From: Lichtheimia corymbifera B2541
Taxonomy: Eukaryota; Mucoromycota; Mucoromycetes; Mucorales; Lichtheimiaceae
Assembly (NCBI GenBank): GCA_000697475.1
Contig: JNEU01001144.1
Span: 186,001-250,000, forward strand
DNA length: 64,000 bases
Direction of reading: 5' to 3'
The position numbers were made by a program, and so were the translations under genes. Under the pieces are notes generated by a model. That model had not been told where the DNA came from and did not search any database. It was given only the letters and a program-made list of their open reading frames with translations. Shown in pieces: positions 44,449-56,604 of this stretch (its first letter is position 1; the number at the start of each line of letters is the position of its first letter).

Positions 44449-46080
44449 ATGCAAACCGAGGCAAGTCCCTCATTGGATATAAAAGTACATTGAATGCGCT
44501 CATTGACTAGTTCTTTATTATAGTCTTTGGATATAACGCGAACAGTCGACCTTGAATCTGATCATGAGTTTCGCTTCGAAGTCGAATTCAACAAAAAAGT
44601 GCAGATCAAGGTAGCGATCTCTTTTTGACATGGCTCTTGCACTGATGCGTGATGGCTGATTCAGTTGTGTTGACTAGCTTCTTAAAGGCACGGCAGAGAT
44701 ATTTGGCACAGAGATAGCTGTTGGCGTGTCGTATACTTTTACGGGTCGCAAGGTTGCTGTATACACCTGGCACGGATGTGCACTAGAGATATCCTTTTTT
44801 CTTTCTTTCTTTCTTTCTGATCACATGATGAGTGTCTATGCGCATGATTATCATCCTTAACTTGTTACATTACATCACAGGAGAATTCCTTGTTGAATAC
44901 ACAGCCAATGAAACACCCATGACGAGCTATCTCAATACACATTTGGCACTACAACAGATGCGGGATACTGCCAAGGATTCCGGTGAACAAGGACCTCGTG
45001 TACTAGTGATTGGACCACATGACGTTGGAAAGACTTCCTTATGCAAGATTCTGGCAAGTTATGCTTTGCGCCAAGGTGAAAAACCCATCTACGTTTCATT
45101 GGATCCTAGTGAAGGCACCATCACTATGCCAGGCACCGTCACTGCTACGACAATCAGCAATCCCATTGATGTGGAGGAAGGTTTTGGTTCATCAGCAACT
45201 ACAGCAGCATCGCTTGGATCATCCATGATGCCACTAGCGTACTATTATGGCTATGAGAACCCCGGCGAGAATGTCAAGCTATTCAAAATGGAGATTTCAC
45301 GCCTCGCACACACCGTCAAATGCCGCATGGCATCAGATAGCGAAAGTCGAACATCGGGTTTTGTCATTGACACAGCCGGTCTGATTGATCACGTGGGATA
45401 CGATTTGATCCAGCATGCTATTGAACAATTCTCAAGTAAAAAGGGATTTGGAGATAAGGGGATTTCATTATATTGATGTCCTTTTTTTATGTAGTCAATG
45501 TGGTGATTGTTTTGGGACACGAGCGTTTATACAGCGACATGATGCGTATTTTGAAGGATCAGGTCACAGTGGTCAAGCTAAGCAAATCAGGAGGTGTGGT
45601 TGAGCGAGATCGCCAATTCAAGACCGAGCTTCAACGCAGCAAGATCCATGAATACTTTTATGGCACTCTGAAATGCGAGCTATCCCCTTATTCGATGCTT
45701 GTCAACTTTGATGACGTGACGATTTGGCGTGTAGGCGAAGCTATAGCACCATCCTCCGCATTACCCCTGGGCATGGATAGTACAGTGACTGAGACACAAG
45801 TTATCAAGGTCGAGACTCATGAAATGTGCTTGCACTCGATTATGGCTATCCTGAATGCAGATCCAAGTGAGCATGAAAGCAAGCTTCTGGATACCAACAT
45901 TGCTGGATTTATCTATGTGTAAGTGTTTCTGGTGGCTACAAATGGCTCAATGCTCATTCTTTATATCCTAGATCGGATGTCGATGAAGCCAAACAAAAGC
46001 TGACTATTTTATCTCCTGCACCTGGTCGTTTGCCAAGGAGGCATTTGCTGATGGGATCATTCAAGTGGATGGAAACTTAG
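44449..46080 (+). CDS. clp1: mRNA 3'-end processing factor Clp1
   Basis: Subunit of pre-mRNA cleavage factor; predicted 434 aa. Exons: 44449-44460, 44524-44610, 44678-44788, 44874-45435, 45495-45918 and 45972-46080. The N-terminal domain reads TVDLESDHEFRFEVE then AVYTWHGCALE|ITGEFLVEYTANETPM. P-loop VIGPHDVGKTSLCKIL (about residues 114-129), then YVSLDPSEGTITMPGTV and FVIDTAGLID. The C-terminal exon ends HLLMGSFKWMET*. Intron 3 is of AT-AC type, see separate entry. Intron 1 is best read as GC-AG (GAG|GCAAGT), but a GT donor at 44485 would also stay in frame and add eight residues. Confidence 0.92.
44789..44873 (+). other. U12-type AT-AC intron in clp1
   Basis: Starts ATATCCTTTT, the U12 5' splice consensus, and ends ATTAC. 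Upstream of the 3' end lies TCCTTAAC (44854-44861), matching the U12 branch-point consensus, with its branch adenosine about 13 nt from the splice site. Joining here gives WHGCALE|ITGEFLVEY in frame. No GT-AG pair in the interval does. Confidence 0.85.
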
Positions 46081-47279
46081 ATGCAACTTAGATAGTAGGC
46101 TTATCTTTGTAAATACACACGTTCAATGGCTGCTAGTGATTGATTGGTGGAATGAGGGGGAGTCAAGTGGGGTATTACAAATGCTTTTGTATTTGTCAAT
46201 GAGAGTAAACGCTGCTTTTAAGCATTACGATATTATGATCCCGTTGCCTAGGGGGCCTTTAATCAAAAGCGTCTGACATCTGTATGGTCCGCTGCACTGT
46301 ATTATACATACGATCACTTATTTCCACGTAAGCAAAAAGTTGTCGGGCCGACCGAACGGGCGGGTGTGACAAGATAATGCAAGAATCGATCGACTATATA
46401 GTAACACGTATTTGTGGCTGGTCAACATAGCTTAGGTGGGGGGATATTGTAATACCGAGACTGCTTTGTCACTTAAAAGGCAGATCTCGATCGATGTGTT
46501 AAACCAGATTTTGGACTAAATATTCTAACAAACAAGTGAGATTTGGAAGCAATGTTCTTGTATCACCTTGACGGTCCACCTTGCAGCCAGCATGTTTTAC
46601 CTTAGTATGACTGGTAGCCCGCTTGTTTGTGCCACGTTGTTTATTTGCATCATTGTCGCACATGGAACAAAGAAATCTATGTTATAGCAAGTGACGCCAA
46701 GCTGTCTGTGCACGAGGTCATGATCCTTTATTACTTTGATGGGCGTAAACAAGTACAAGAAGGGGGAGGGGTATCATTGTTTAATTGACAATGACCAGTG
46801 CAACTAAAAACAAGGCAATCAAAGAAAGTAAAGAAGATTTATGTTACTACTTTCTGCTGTTGCATCATGTGCCTCGTACATTGAGAATAAAAGGAAAAAG
46901 TCGGTACATACGCCATTCGACCCCCTGGCTGTATTAGCTGCACCAGTTTATGAAATATCTGACATTTTTGCGCGGAAATCAGCCATCGGGCGTGGTACCC
47001 AGGTACTTGGGAGGATATCCATCACAGCTTCATTACTCATGACAACCTTGCCGGTCATTATAAACGGGTTTTCACGTATCACACACACACACGCGTTCAA
47101 TCTTAATATCCGAATAAGATGACCTAAGGCACCATTTCATCTCTTTCTCCTTTCCTTTTCAAATCCCCCCCCTTTTCCATTCACCCGCTTTACACCGTCA
47201 AATTCATTATTATTCTTGAACGCTACATAACAACGATCACCTTACATTCACCAATACACGCTTGCATTCTTATCATAGC
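46081..47279. other. Intergenic, no gene seen
   Basis: Spacer before the RGS gene. A 93-codon frame at 46841-47122 has no motif. A C-run (47167-47173) and pyrimidine-rich leader precede the next start codon. Confidence 0.55.
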
Positions 47280-49560
47280 ATGCCCAATAGTGCATCATCT
47301 ACATCAACGTATACCACGTTAATGCGGGTAACGACAGGGGGTCGCCCTTACTGTCAGGTACTACTACTCTCAACAAATTTATTCCAAAGGAGTTTCGTTT
47401 GCTAATCACAGCTATTTCCAACAACAGGATCTCAACGATCTATTCGCTGCACTTGTGATCCAACATGGGCTCAGAGATCACCGTTATCGATTCCGCACCA
47501 TTAGCAACAGCTTCGTGCTCAGTGAGGCGATTCAGGTGCTTGGACACTTGCAGTTCACGCATATCTCGAAAACACCCGATCCCGCAGATCCTTCACGACT
47601 GATAGCTACACGCACGACCACGACGTTTACTATGTCTCCACATATGGCACGCACATTGGGTCAATACTTTGCAACATCGCGCCTACTAGAAAATGCAGTT
47701 GATCCAACCAATCGTGTCATGAAGGATAAAGTGATATGGATTCTCACTCCCAAGGCCAAATTTGTCATCCAAGACTTTGCAAAGCGTGCTCAAGTATCCA
47801 TCGCCCATATTCAACCAGCATTGATCAAGATTGAAACCTTCAACGTGGCTGTGCTTGAAAGACTACATGACCATGATGATATGATCGCTTTTGCACGACC
47901 CAATATGACGATAGCATTCAAGGTATTTTGTGTGTGTGTGGGAATTTCATATTGTTGAATGATGTTGCTAACCAAGCTAACATAGACCATGATGGCTTAT
48001 CTTCCTATGGAATCACTGATGGCTGATGATGCTGGAGGTATGTCCTACTACTTGTTATAAGATGATATCAGAGGTGCTCATGAAGTAGTTCTAGGAATCG
48101 AGACTAAACACCTCGAGGAATACCAATACACGTTTTTCGGTTACCAGGCATACGAATGGATTTGCGAGTATACAACTGCTGTTACCAAGGAAGAAGCTGA
48201 GACGGTCGCTGCCGAATACGTTTTATATGGATGGATCAGCCAAGTTCTTGACAAATCGGATCGAGATAACAGCGTGAAGGATGACTCGGTCACATTTCGA
48301 ATGGGAAGAAATACAATGTATTATGTCACTTCTCGTGGACGACAAGTTCTTGGTTGGGATCGACCCAGTAGCTCAGTATCCAGCACCTTAGATCGACACG
48401 AAGTCATTGTTCAACGACAGCGTACGCTTGCATCACGACTCAAGAGCAGCAGCAGCAACAGCAATATTGCTATCAACACGCAATCTAAACCAGTGCCGAT
48501 CAATAAGACAACACCTTCTGTATCTACACCAAGTCCTACAGCCACAACATCGAGTACTCCCTCATCCACCTCTGGTGATTCCACCCTAGATGCAGAAGAT
48601 AGCAGTACAGAGGCTCTTAACGGCTTTCAAGGTGTTGAAGGGTTGGAGTTCAATATGCCAATCGAGCAAGATGATGATAAAAAGCAACATCCTCCAGCTG
48701 CAGCAGCGACCACACAACAACATAACACTGATATTGATGAAGTCACCGAACGTTTGCTTCAATTAAGAGCGAATGGCCAAGATAAAAACAACTCTCACAA
48801 GGTTAGAAAGCAATCGATATCACGACCATCCAGCATTGTTATGGGTCATAGCAACAGCGGCAGCAGCAACAACAATGGCATTGATTTTATTACATCAGCA
48901 CCGGTGGAGACTGTACTTGATCCACATTCACACTGGTTCAAGTTGCGTCAGATTCTTGAAGATCCATTACTGCGCATGTATTTTCGTGATTTCCTCAAGT
49001 CTCAGTATTGTGAAGAGAATGTCAATATCTGGGTCGACTTTTACACATTGCGCAAAAAGTGTAACAAGGGTGGGGTATCCAGTAGGGAATTACTACGGGA
49101 TGGATACAGCATTTACGACACGTACTTGGCACCGGATGCTCCTTCAGAAGTCAACATTAATCATGGGTTGAAGCAAGAAATCATTGCATACATTGCGAAT
49201 AACTTTACGGTCCATCATCCAGGCAGCAACACTGAAGGCCATTACCATCAATCGACATTGACAGGCGGTGGTGTACCTTTTGGTGCAAACGCTTTTCAAC
49301 CTGCAGGACAACAGATGACTGTGATTGTAAACGGCCACGCAACCCAATGCTTACGCAACTTACTCAAGCTATACGAGCGAGTCAATGAGCATATTTGTCG
49401 TACTATGGCTCAAGATGCAATCCCCAGGTTTATCAAGACCGAAAAGTATCACCAGCTTTCAGTGCAACCTCGTTCGACAACCTCAGTGACGCGACGTAAT
49501 TCGACCCTTTCACGTTACGATCGGGATAAACTCGATGAGGACGACTTGGAAGAAGATTGA
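47280..49560 (+). CDS. DEP/RGS-domain regulator of G-protein signalling (Sst2/FlbA-like)
   Basis: GTPase-activating protein for a G-alpha subunit, predicted 696 aa. Exons 47280-47357, 47428-47922, 47986-48037 and 48095-49560. The N-terminal half contains two DEP-like segments: DLNDLFAALVIQHGLRDHRY with FVLSEAIQVLG, and AYEWICEYTTAVTKEEAE with YVLYGWISQVLD. A low-complexity Ser/Thr/Asn/Ala region follows (about residues 300-470). The RGS domain occupies about 485-650: HWFKLRQILEDPLLRMYFRDF, SQYCEENVNIWVDF and the C-terminal helix region ending FIKTEKYHQL. Between helices there is an insertion with Gly/His-rich sequence (around residues 575-600). Likely acts in mating or vegetative-growth G-protein signalling, by family analogy. 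Confidence 0.9.
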
Positions 49561-49785
49561 AACGTATCCACGACCATGCATTGAATCATTATTACATACC
49601 AACACACTACATACGTCATTCCTTTAAACGCATTCAAACAACTTATCCATCCACAAAGCCAACACGAGCCTAGAGAGGATTACCCCACATCATTTGTATA
49701 CATATGCCACCATGTTTATGTTATTTTTTGTACAGCGTGCATTATCTCCTATTTTGTAATGTAGCAAAGCATTTAAATACAACTT

Positions 49786-52700
49786 CTATGAAAGCAATTG
49801 TCCCAGATATCTACGCATCTTCTCCTTTGCACTCATTGAATTGGCTCGTTGCCATCGAAATAGTTCGTCGCCATAGTTGACATGTGTCTTGACATCACCC
49901 GAGCGATAAGGCAGGAAAGGTAGGAAATGGTCACCGCCTTCAGAAGCTGGGAGCAGGTCCACAATCACTACAGGGGTATCTTGATAAGTAAACATGATAA
50001 TCCCACAAGGATCAGAGTGCGTACCCGTAATTGATCCATTGAGAGTGATATAGATGGCATTGCGTTCTTGTATATAGAGCATACCAACAACATCACCATC
50101 AGCTATATCCATGGCAAATGATTCTGTCTGAGCTGTCATGCCTTGCAGCACCGTAGCTTGTTTATGCAAATGTTGATATTCCAATCGCACGTGGCTATCT
50201 TCATGCAAACTCTGCATACCCACAACAATGGTCCTATATAGTCTATGTAAACAATGCTGCATCGTCATCACTGCACATATGCTTGCTTACCCATCCAGTT
50301 CGTCATCGTTGGTGAGCTTTTTGTCATAATAAGCAATGGCCATTTCGAAATAAAGTGAAGGAAGAATGGATTGGTCATCACGATTCACAGCACGTGAATT
50401 CAGGATTCGCATAGGTTGTGCTGTTGTTGGAGGTACATCATCTTCGAATTTGCCAACACGGATCGGACGTAAGCTAGGTTCCTCAGAGCCATCCATTTCA
50501 TGCGGTGTAACATCAAATGTCATCTGTTCCATGGCACTCGTCAAACGGTCAACTTCATCGCTCTTTTCAGATTCAATAGTATGTCGTCGTCTCACTTGAG
50601 GTGGTGGTAGCTCAATGGATATAGGGGGTAATGCCAATTGCGATAAGGATGTATAACCTTCTGGGAGGAACCTGTTTATCCATTATAAAAGCTTAGCTCT
50701 TGTTCAACATGTAATCTTTATATGCGTACCTTAGTTTATCGAGAGCTCCACCAAATCGGAAACGGCTTTCTTGACCTGTGGACAACGATATAGCCTAAAA
50801 TTATTCCTCAGGTCAATAAAAGTGCAAGATCCAAGATGACAACCACTCTCCTTGTATACTCACCGGGTACCAGACTTTGCTCGTATCTACGTCAGTAAAT
50901 GCCACACCAAGATCCTGGCCATTTTGATAATACCGCATCTCCCCTTGATCCAAATCCAAGCAGCATGTGATGGTGTCTCCAACAGCCCATCTTTGACCAT
51001 AGCTTTTTCTCTAAGTATACATGCAAGTGAGCTTTTCATCAAAAAAACATCATCGATGTCACATACCCTATTCTGATCTTGTTTATGCCACTTTTTCACA
51101 CGACAACCATCATATCCATAGGAGAAAGCATCGTCACCAACGCCGGTTCCACCTTCTGGATCAATACCAAAATCTTCAGATACCCAGCCAACTTGCATCA
51201 ATCCTTCGGTGGCCAATACAGCTTCGAATGCATACTTGTGTGTGGGAGAAAGAGACCATTGTTCGGAATCACGAGGAGGTGTATGATGCGTAGCACGTAC
51301 AGTCTCAAATGTCCATGAATCGTTACGTGCCTCAAGCCGAGTCTCATAGTTGAGCAAACAATATTTGGATCGTCGATGAAGATCAATTTCAACAAACGCT
51401 GGATGATTATCACATGCTGAAGCTGGGCTGATACACCGTGTTGCAAACGTCAGGATAAGGCGAGCATAGAAATGGAAAGACCGTTTTTGTGTCATTGGCA
51501 CCTGTGCACTTCTCCAGATCGAGATTGCCATTACTTGCATTGCTGACTTTGGAATCATGCATGCTGGATCTAAGCAGTGATTAACGCGATTAGTGTCATT
51601 GTACTTTAATCCTTATCAAGAGCAACTACCTGCACAAATCATGGTGCCTAAGCATGTCAAGACATGGTCGGATAAAGGACGGCAGTTTTGGAAAATATAA
51701 ATCATTGCTTCCACGATATTCATTTCATGCACTAAAAAGTGCCGTATGGACCCTGCATCATTGCCAATTAGCCGTGCGTAAATACTTGCATTCAATACAG
51801 CTACTAACCATAACGAACAAGGGATCGAAGTAACATCCATGCCCGACTTGCAAATCCAGAATATAACTTGGCAAAATGCAGAGGCTGACCAGCAGCCATC
51901 ACCTCATCCACTATGGTAGAATCATGCTCTTCCCCCTTGCGCCGAGTTTCTCCTAGACGTTCTGCTGCCGATTCGACTTTTTTGGTCATGATGAAAGGTT
52001 GTCCATCCCCATCCTCATCTTCGTCATATTCAAGTTCACTGTCGTCGGACGAATCACTTGGTGCGTATGTCTTGGGTCGTGTAGATGATCTCTGTGATGG
52101 TGATGGTGTTTGTCGAGAGGTAATAACAGCTGTTGATTGCTTCAACCATGCAATTACATCATAATACCATTGACGAGCAGCTTCCTCTTGCATGGCGGCA
52201 TTATCCAGCTGAAGGTCAGACCGTTGCGCACCCCAAGCGTTCAAGACTGGATGAAGAGCCAGCATCATCAACGTCTCTGCTAATCGTCGAACTGAATCGG
52301 GTAACGTATCACTGGATGTCATTGATGACAAGGGTGGTGGTGCTGGTGATGCCGATGGAATATATTCATTTGGTAAATTATCGGTCATCACTTCATTCAG
52401 GTCGGCTAATCGTGTGGAATGGCGTGTCTTGACATCGTAGTTGCGTAAAGTGCCGTCTTCCAAGATATCATCCATCTTGGTCATATCTGCGAGCAAAGCT
52501 TCATCTTCCGTTCCACTGACAACATTTCCAAACACATCACGGTTCTCCAACAAAATGCGCAAGGCACTCAATGCACCAACAAATTGGATACGTGCACCAA
52601 TGGGAAGTTCAAACTTCATAAAAAGAGACGTCATGTTGCTTTCATCAGTTGCTGAGGATGAGGATGAAGAATCCGACTGATATAATTCATTGTCGTCCAT

Positions 52701-55289
52701 TGGAATATTGCTGCTGATTGTAATGTTGTTGCTGATATGTTGTTTCCGCTGGTGTCGAGCTGTATCGCCATGATGTCCAGAGGTAGCTAACACCGTTTGT
52801 ATCAGGACAATAGGAAGAGCGTGTCGAGATATCTCAATGCTAGTGTTGATGAGAGGCTTGATCACTTGATAGATGACACGGGATGTGATGGAAGGGACTA
52901 CGATGAAGAATGTTATCAGTAATCAAGTATCATTTTCATGATAATGCGTGCCTACATTTTATCGTCATCATCATCAGCGCCTTTGCACATGTAAGCTGAA
53001 CACGTTCATGAGTCGACGCCACGCACATGGAAATCAGCGTGTCTTGACATTGGTCTTTGACATGACAGGCAAAGTCATCTATTGCTATCCATTTAGCTCA
53101 CGTTAACATTTACCATGACCGCATAACTTACCTCGCATCGACATCAAATTGAATACAGCACCAGCAGCGTTATATTGTACATCAAGCTCATCATAAGACA
53201 ACAAGTTGTTTAGAGATGAGACAACTTCATCCACGTACGGCTCCAAGATAGTACAATTGCTAGCTAAAATGATTATCAGGACACAATCTTCCGAGAAAGC
53301 ATTCAACAACTTACTTATACAGCAAATCAATGATAGAATCTCCGAGGAGAAGATAGCAACATGCACCTTACGAGACACGGTCAATTCGAGGAAAAGCTTG
53401 AATTCATTGGAACCAATAATATCTTGATGCGATTCAACTATCATCAAGCCAAGTATTAACACCATACCAATACCACTGATATCATGATCTTACCTTGAGC
53501 AGCGACAGTATTGATGCAAAGCACGCTCCAATATCGCACATCATCATCATCCAGTGTCAAGCTTCGCATGATCTTTTGTACCATTCCAGATTCGATCATT
53601 TCTCGCCGAAATCTTTCTGCAGCTACAATACCAACATGAGATTCAAATAAAGCAAGAGCTCATTCATGATACCCACCTTGACCATATGCCATATACTTTA
53701 TCGTTCGTAGCACAACACGAGAAATGTATATCTCCTCCGCTCCCAGCAATGCATTCAAAATAGAATGGAGACCCCTGATTTCACGGAAAGACTGCAGAGC
53801 AACATCTATAATAAAAGCATCGGTTAGGAATCATAAACCGTTTCCAATTCCCATACATACCTTTGACAACGAATTCATGCATAAGACCAGCTGCCCAGTA
53901 AACTAATTCAAGGTCCTCTTTGGTTGACATGTTAGATATCACGCCGTTGTCTTCAGTATAGATTCGCTTACCAGCTCGCAATGAAATTGAGATAAGGTCG
54001 ATTACTTTGTAGTCCAATAGCTCTTCCAAAATGCTCTTGGCCTCTCCAACCTCCACATTTGACACGATACGTACAAGGCTTTGGATGCAGAACTTGGGCA
54101 TGTTGGTATTTCCGTAAGTCATTCGAGCCATTTGGGCGAGAACTGCCACAAAGCCTTCTTGAATCAAGATTTTGGGGAAGGGCTCTACGACCATGATGTT
54201 AAGACACAAGTATCAATGGATGGGATAAAGAGAAAGCTTACCTGTGCGTGTGATTTGATAGAGTATCATCAATGTCCAATACCGTAGTTCATTGTTGCGG
54301 ATCGTGGTGGATGTCAATATGCGTTTGATAGAATCCAAAATTTCAAGCTCTACAATGTAGCACTTGCAGCCATCTACAGGTTATAATAATGAATACCATT
54401 TCATTGTCACAGAAAGGTGATCTTACCGCTGCCTTGGATCAGGTCACATATAGCTACTGCTGCATAGCGCTGTGCTGATTCACTCATGGGCGGTTCGGTA
54501 TCCTTTAGGGTTTCAACAAGAATGTCCAAGACACCAGCCGCCAGAAGCGCAGGCCTGTTACTATCTTGATTGAATCAATCTCTGGTCATATGTAGATCAA
54601 TATAATATCCAAGTTCTTTACCTCGCCTAGTCAATAGATGCAATGACGAAACAGCTTTTTCTCGTGTATCCAATGGACTCTCTTTTTTGCAGGCTTGAAC
54701 AATGACAGGGAGATAAGTTTCTATGAATGAACGAATCAGCAAAAACCATCAACATCCTTATTCGAGAAATAGAGATATGTTTACCAGACATTGCTCGATC
54801 CAGAACGATTTTCACGGCTCTAATGTTGTATGACAAGAGGTTGGTAGGTAACTCGTAGGATAACAGATCATGGATGCTCATTTACCCGCTTTGTATGCTG
54901 GCATTGGAGGATTGGGTCAATAACGCCAACGACTTCAAAGGTATAGCTGATATGATATCTTAGCCTTCAACACGGTATGGATCATGATATGATATTATCA
55001 ACGTACAATCTTCTACACGCTTGTTGGCTTCTTGTCGCATAACTTCTCGTTTACGTCGACTTGTGTAAACTGCATTGCGTTCTCTGAAAGACTTGACATT
55101 GGAATAGATCGAGTAGGCCATGAAGACTGCAGCCATGCCAGATAAAAAGTAGAACGTTGCATTGGCTGGTGAAAGTGAATCCTTTGCATTGCCAAACGAT
55201 CGATGAGGAGGACGCATAAAGAAAACGGGGTTGTTCAAGCAATAATAAGGGTGAGAGCGTGAATAAAGAACAACTAAATCTCTCCGCAT
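49786..55289 (-). CDS. Large ARM-repeat plus SPRY-domain protein, N-terminally membrane-anchored
   Basis: I reconstruct 19 exons and 1,489 aa, all phases consistent: 55289-55007, 54946-54886, 54819-54785, 54720-54622, 54564-54427, 54373-54242, 54184-53861, 53805-53677, 53622-53494, 53437-53315, 53263-53132, 53084-52956, 52897-51809, 51752-51630, 51569-51067, 51010-50864, 50794-50730, 50671-50291 and 50233-49786. Residues about 45-65 form one transmembrane helix (FYFLSGMAAVFMAYSIYS) followed by basic residues. Residues 95-570 are armadillo-like helices (for example RPALLAAGVLDILVETL, YNAAGAVFNLMSMR). A long acidic/Ser-rich linker follows, then a SPRY domain at about 1070-1215 (DAFSYGYDGCRVKKWH, YYQNGQDLGVAF, VWYPAISLSTGQ). 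Function unknown; an adaptor role at a membrane, perhaps mitochondrial or ER, is inference. Confidence 0.8.
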
Positions 55290-55384
55290 GTTTGATCAAA
55301 TCCAGTAAACGCACACACACACACAAATGAAATTGAAAGGGAAATCATGCAGAAGACTTTTTATATGTTATGCTAATAAAACAT

Positions 55385-56007
55385 CTAATATTGAGAAGCC
55401 ATTTGTTGGCAAGACTTGAGGGCATCGAGATACCATTGGCAGGCAGAGACGTCATTGTTGTTGGATTCCAAACATCTCATAAGAGCCTTGGAGTCAGCAT
55501 CACAAGAAGCAATGGTTTGCTGTTGGGGTTGTTGATACATGTATTGAGGAGGAGCTTGTTGGTATTGGGGAGCAGCTTGTTGTTGTGGTTGCTCGGCAGG
55601 CTTGTCGTCAGAGCCACCAAAGAGACTGGAGACACCATTGGCAACACTATGACCAACAGCGGAACCAACAGCAACACCAGCAGCAGTAGTAGCCATTTGA
55701 GCAAAAAGACCTGGTTGTTGGGGTTGTGCAGCAGCCACTGGAGCACTAGGAGCAGGAGCTGTTGTCATGGCGTGTTGCTGCTGAGGAGCAGGTGCAGCGG
55801 GTGCGTGGTGTTGCTGAGGAGGAGGAGCGTGGTGCTGAGGAGCAGCAGGTGGTGGTGCCTGACGTACAGGCATAGTATGAGCCTGACGCTTTTGTTGTTG
55901 AACAGGTGCAGAACGTCTAGTCTGTGAATTTTAACCAATGCGTGAGTTGATCGTTCTTCATTCAGTCAAAAGGTCGTTCTCCATGACTACCGTACCTGGC
56001 GAGGCAT
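55385..56007 (-). CDS. Twin-CX9C protein, Mix17/CHCHD2-10-like
   Basis: Mitochondrial intermembrane-space protein, predicted 182 aa. Exon 1 56007-55996 encodes only MPRQ; exon 2 is 55921-55385 (TRRSAPVQQQKRQAH...). The N-terminus is basic and then Pro/Ala/Gln/His-rich, followed by a Gly/Ala-rich hydrophobic segment (MATTAAGVAVGSAVGHSVANG) as in CHCHD2/CHCHD10. The C-terminal CHCH domain has CDADSKALMRC and CQWYLDALKSC, both exact CX9C. Oxidative folding via Mia40 is expected. The short first exon is supported by acceptor ATTCACAG and the in-frame join. Confidence 0.9.
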
Positions 56008-56604
56008 GTTTTGAAGTATATAAAGCGGGGAAAAAGATACCAGCAAATGTATTTGTTTTTTCACACAGGCCGTATCCGCTGAGCTTAAACACCCCAAGTG
56101 GAAGGATCTCGAATCAAGCCACGTGCCACACATCATCTTGTATATTACCCATGCATCGTATTCACTCACAATCAACAGACGGCATTGTATCTAGACTGAA
56201 CACAATCATCTTTAATCAAACACACTCATGACAGCATTATGTATTACCTTCAATGTATTCTTTGTTGATACCCCCCTTAACTACTAGACTACATGAGTCA
56301 TCCAATCGAGGGCTTGTCTGCCAGTACAAAGCCTGTACATATTTAAATAGAGTATAGCGGAGTGTCTTGAACATGAATAAAGAAATCACTGCACATCACG
56401 TCGTTTCATTGTACACATCACTGCGAATCACTGTTTACTCGGTATTCATCACTCATTGTTGGCTCTATAAAGTTTTTTGACCTATCATGCGCTCGTATGC
56501 TCGATCATACTAAGACATCGGAAGAACAAAGTTTTCTTTTCACTTGTATATATAACTTGTAATTGATCTTGCTCTGGGTATCATCCCTTTTTCACTATCA
56601 AGAA
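56008..56604. other. Intergenic
   Basis: No gene or repeat with support; promoter side of the twin-CX9C gene. ORFs at 55938-56231 overlap its first exon in antisense and show no motif. Confidence 0.55.
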
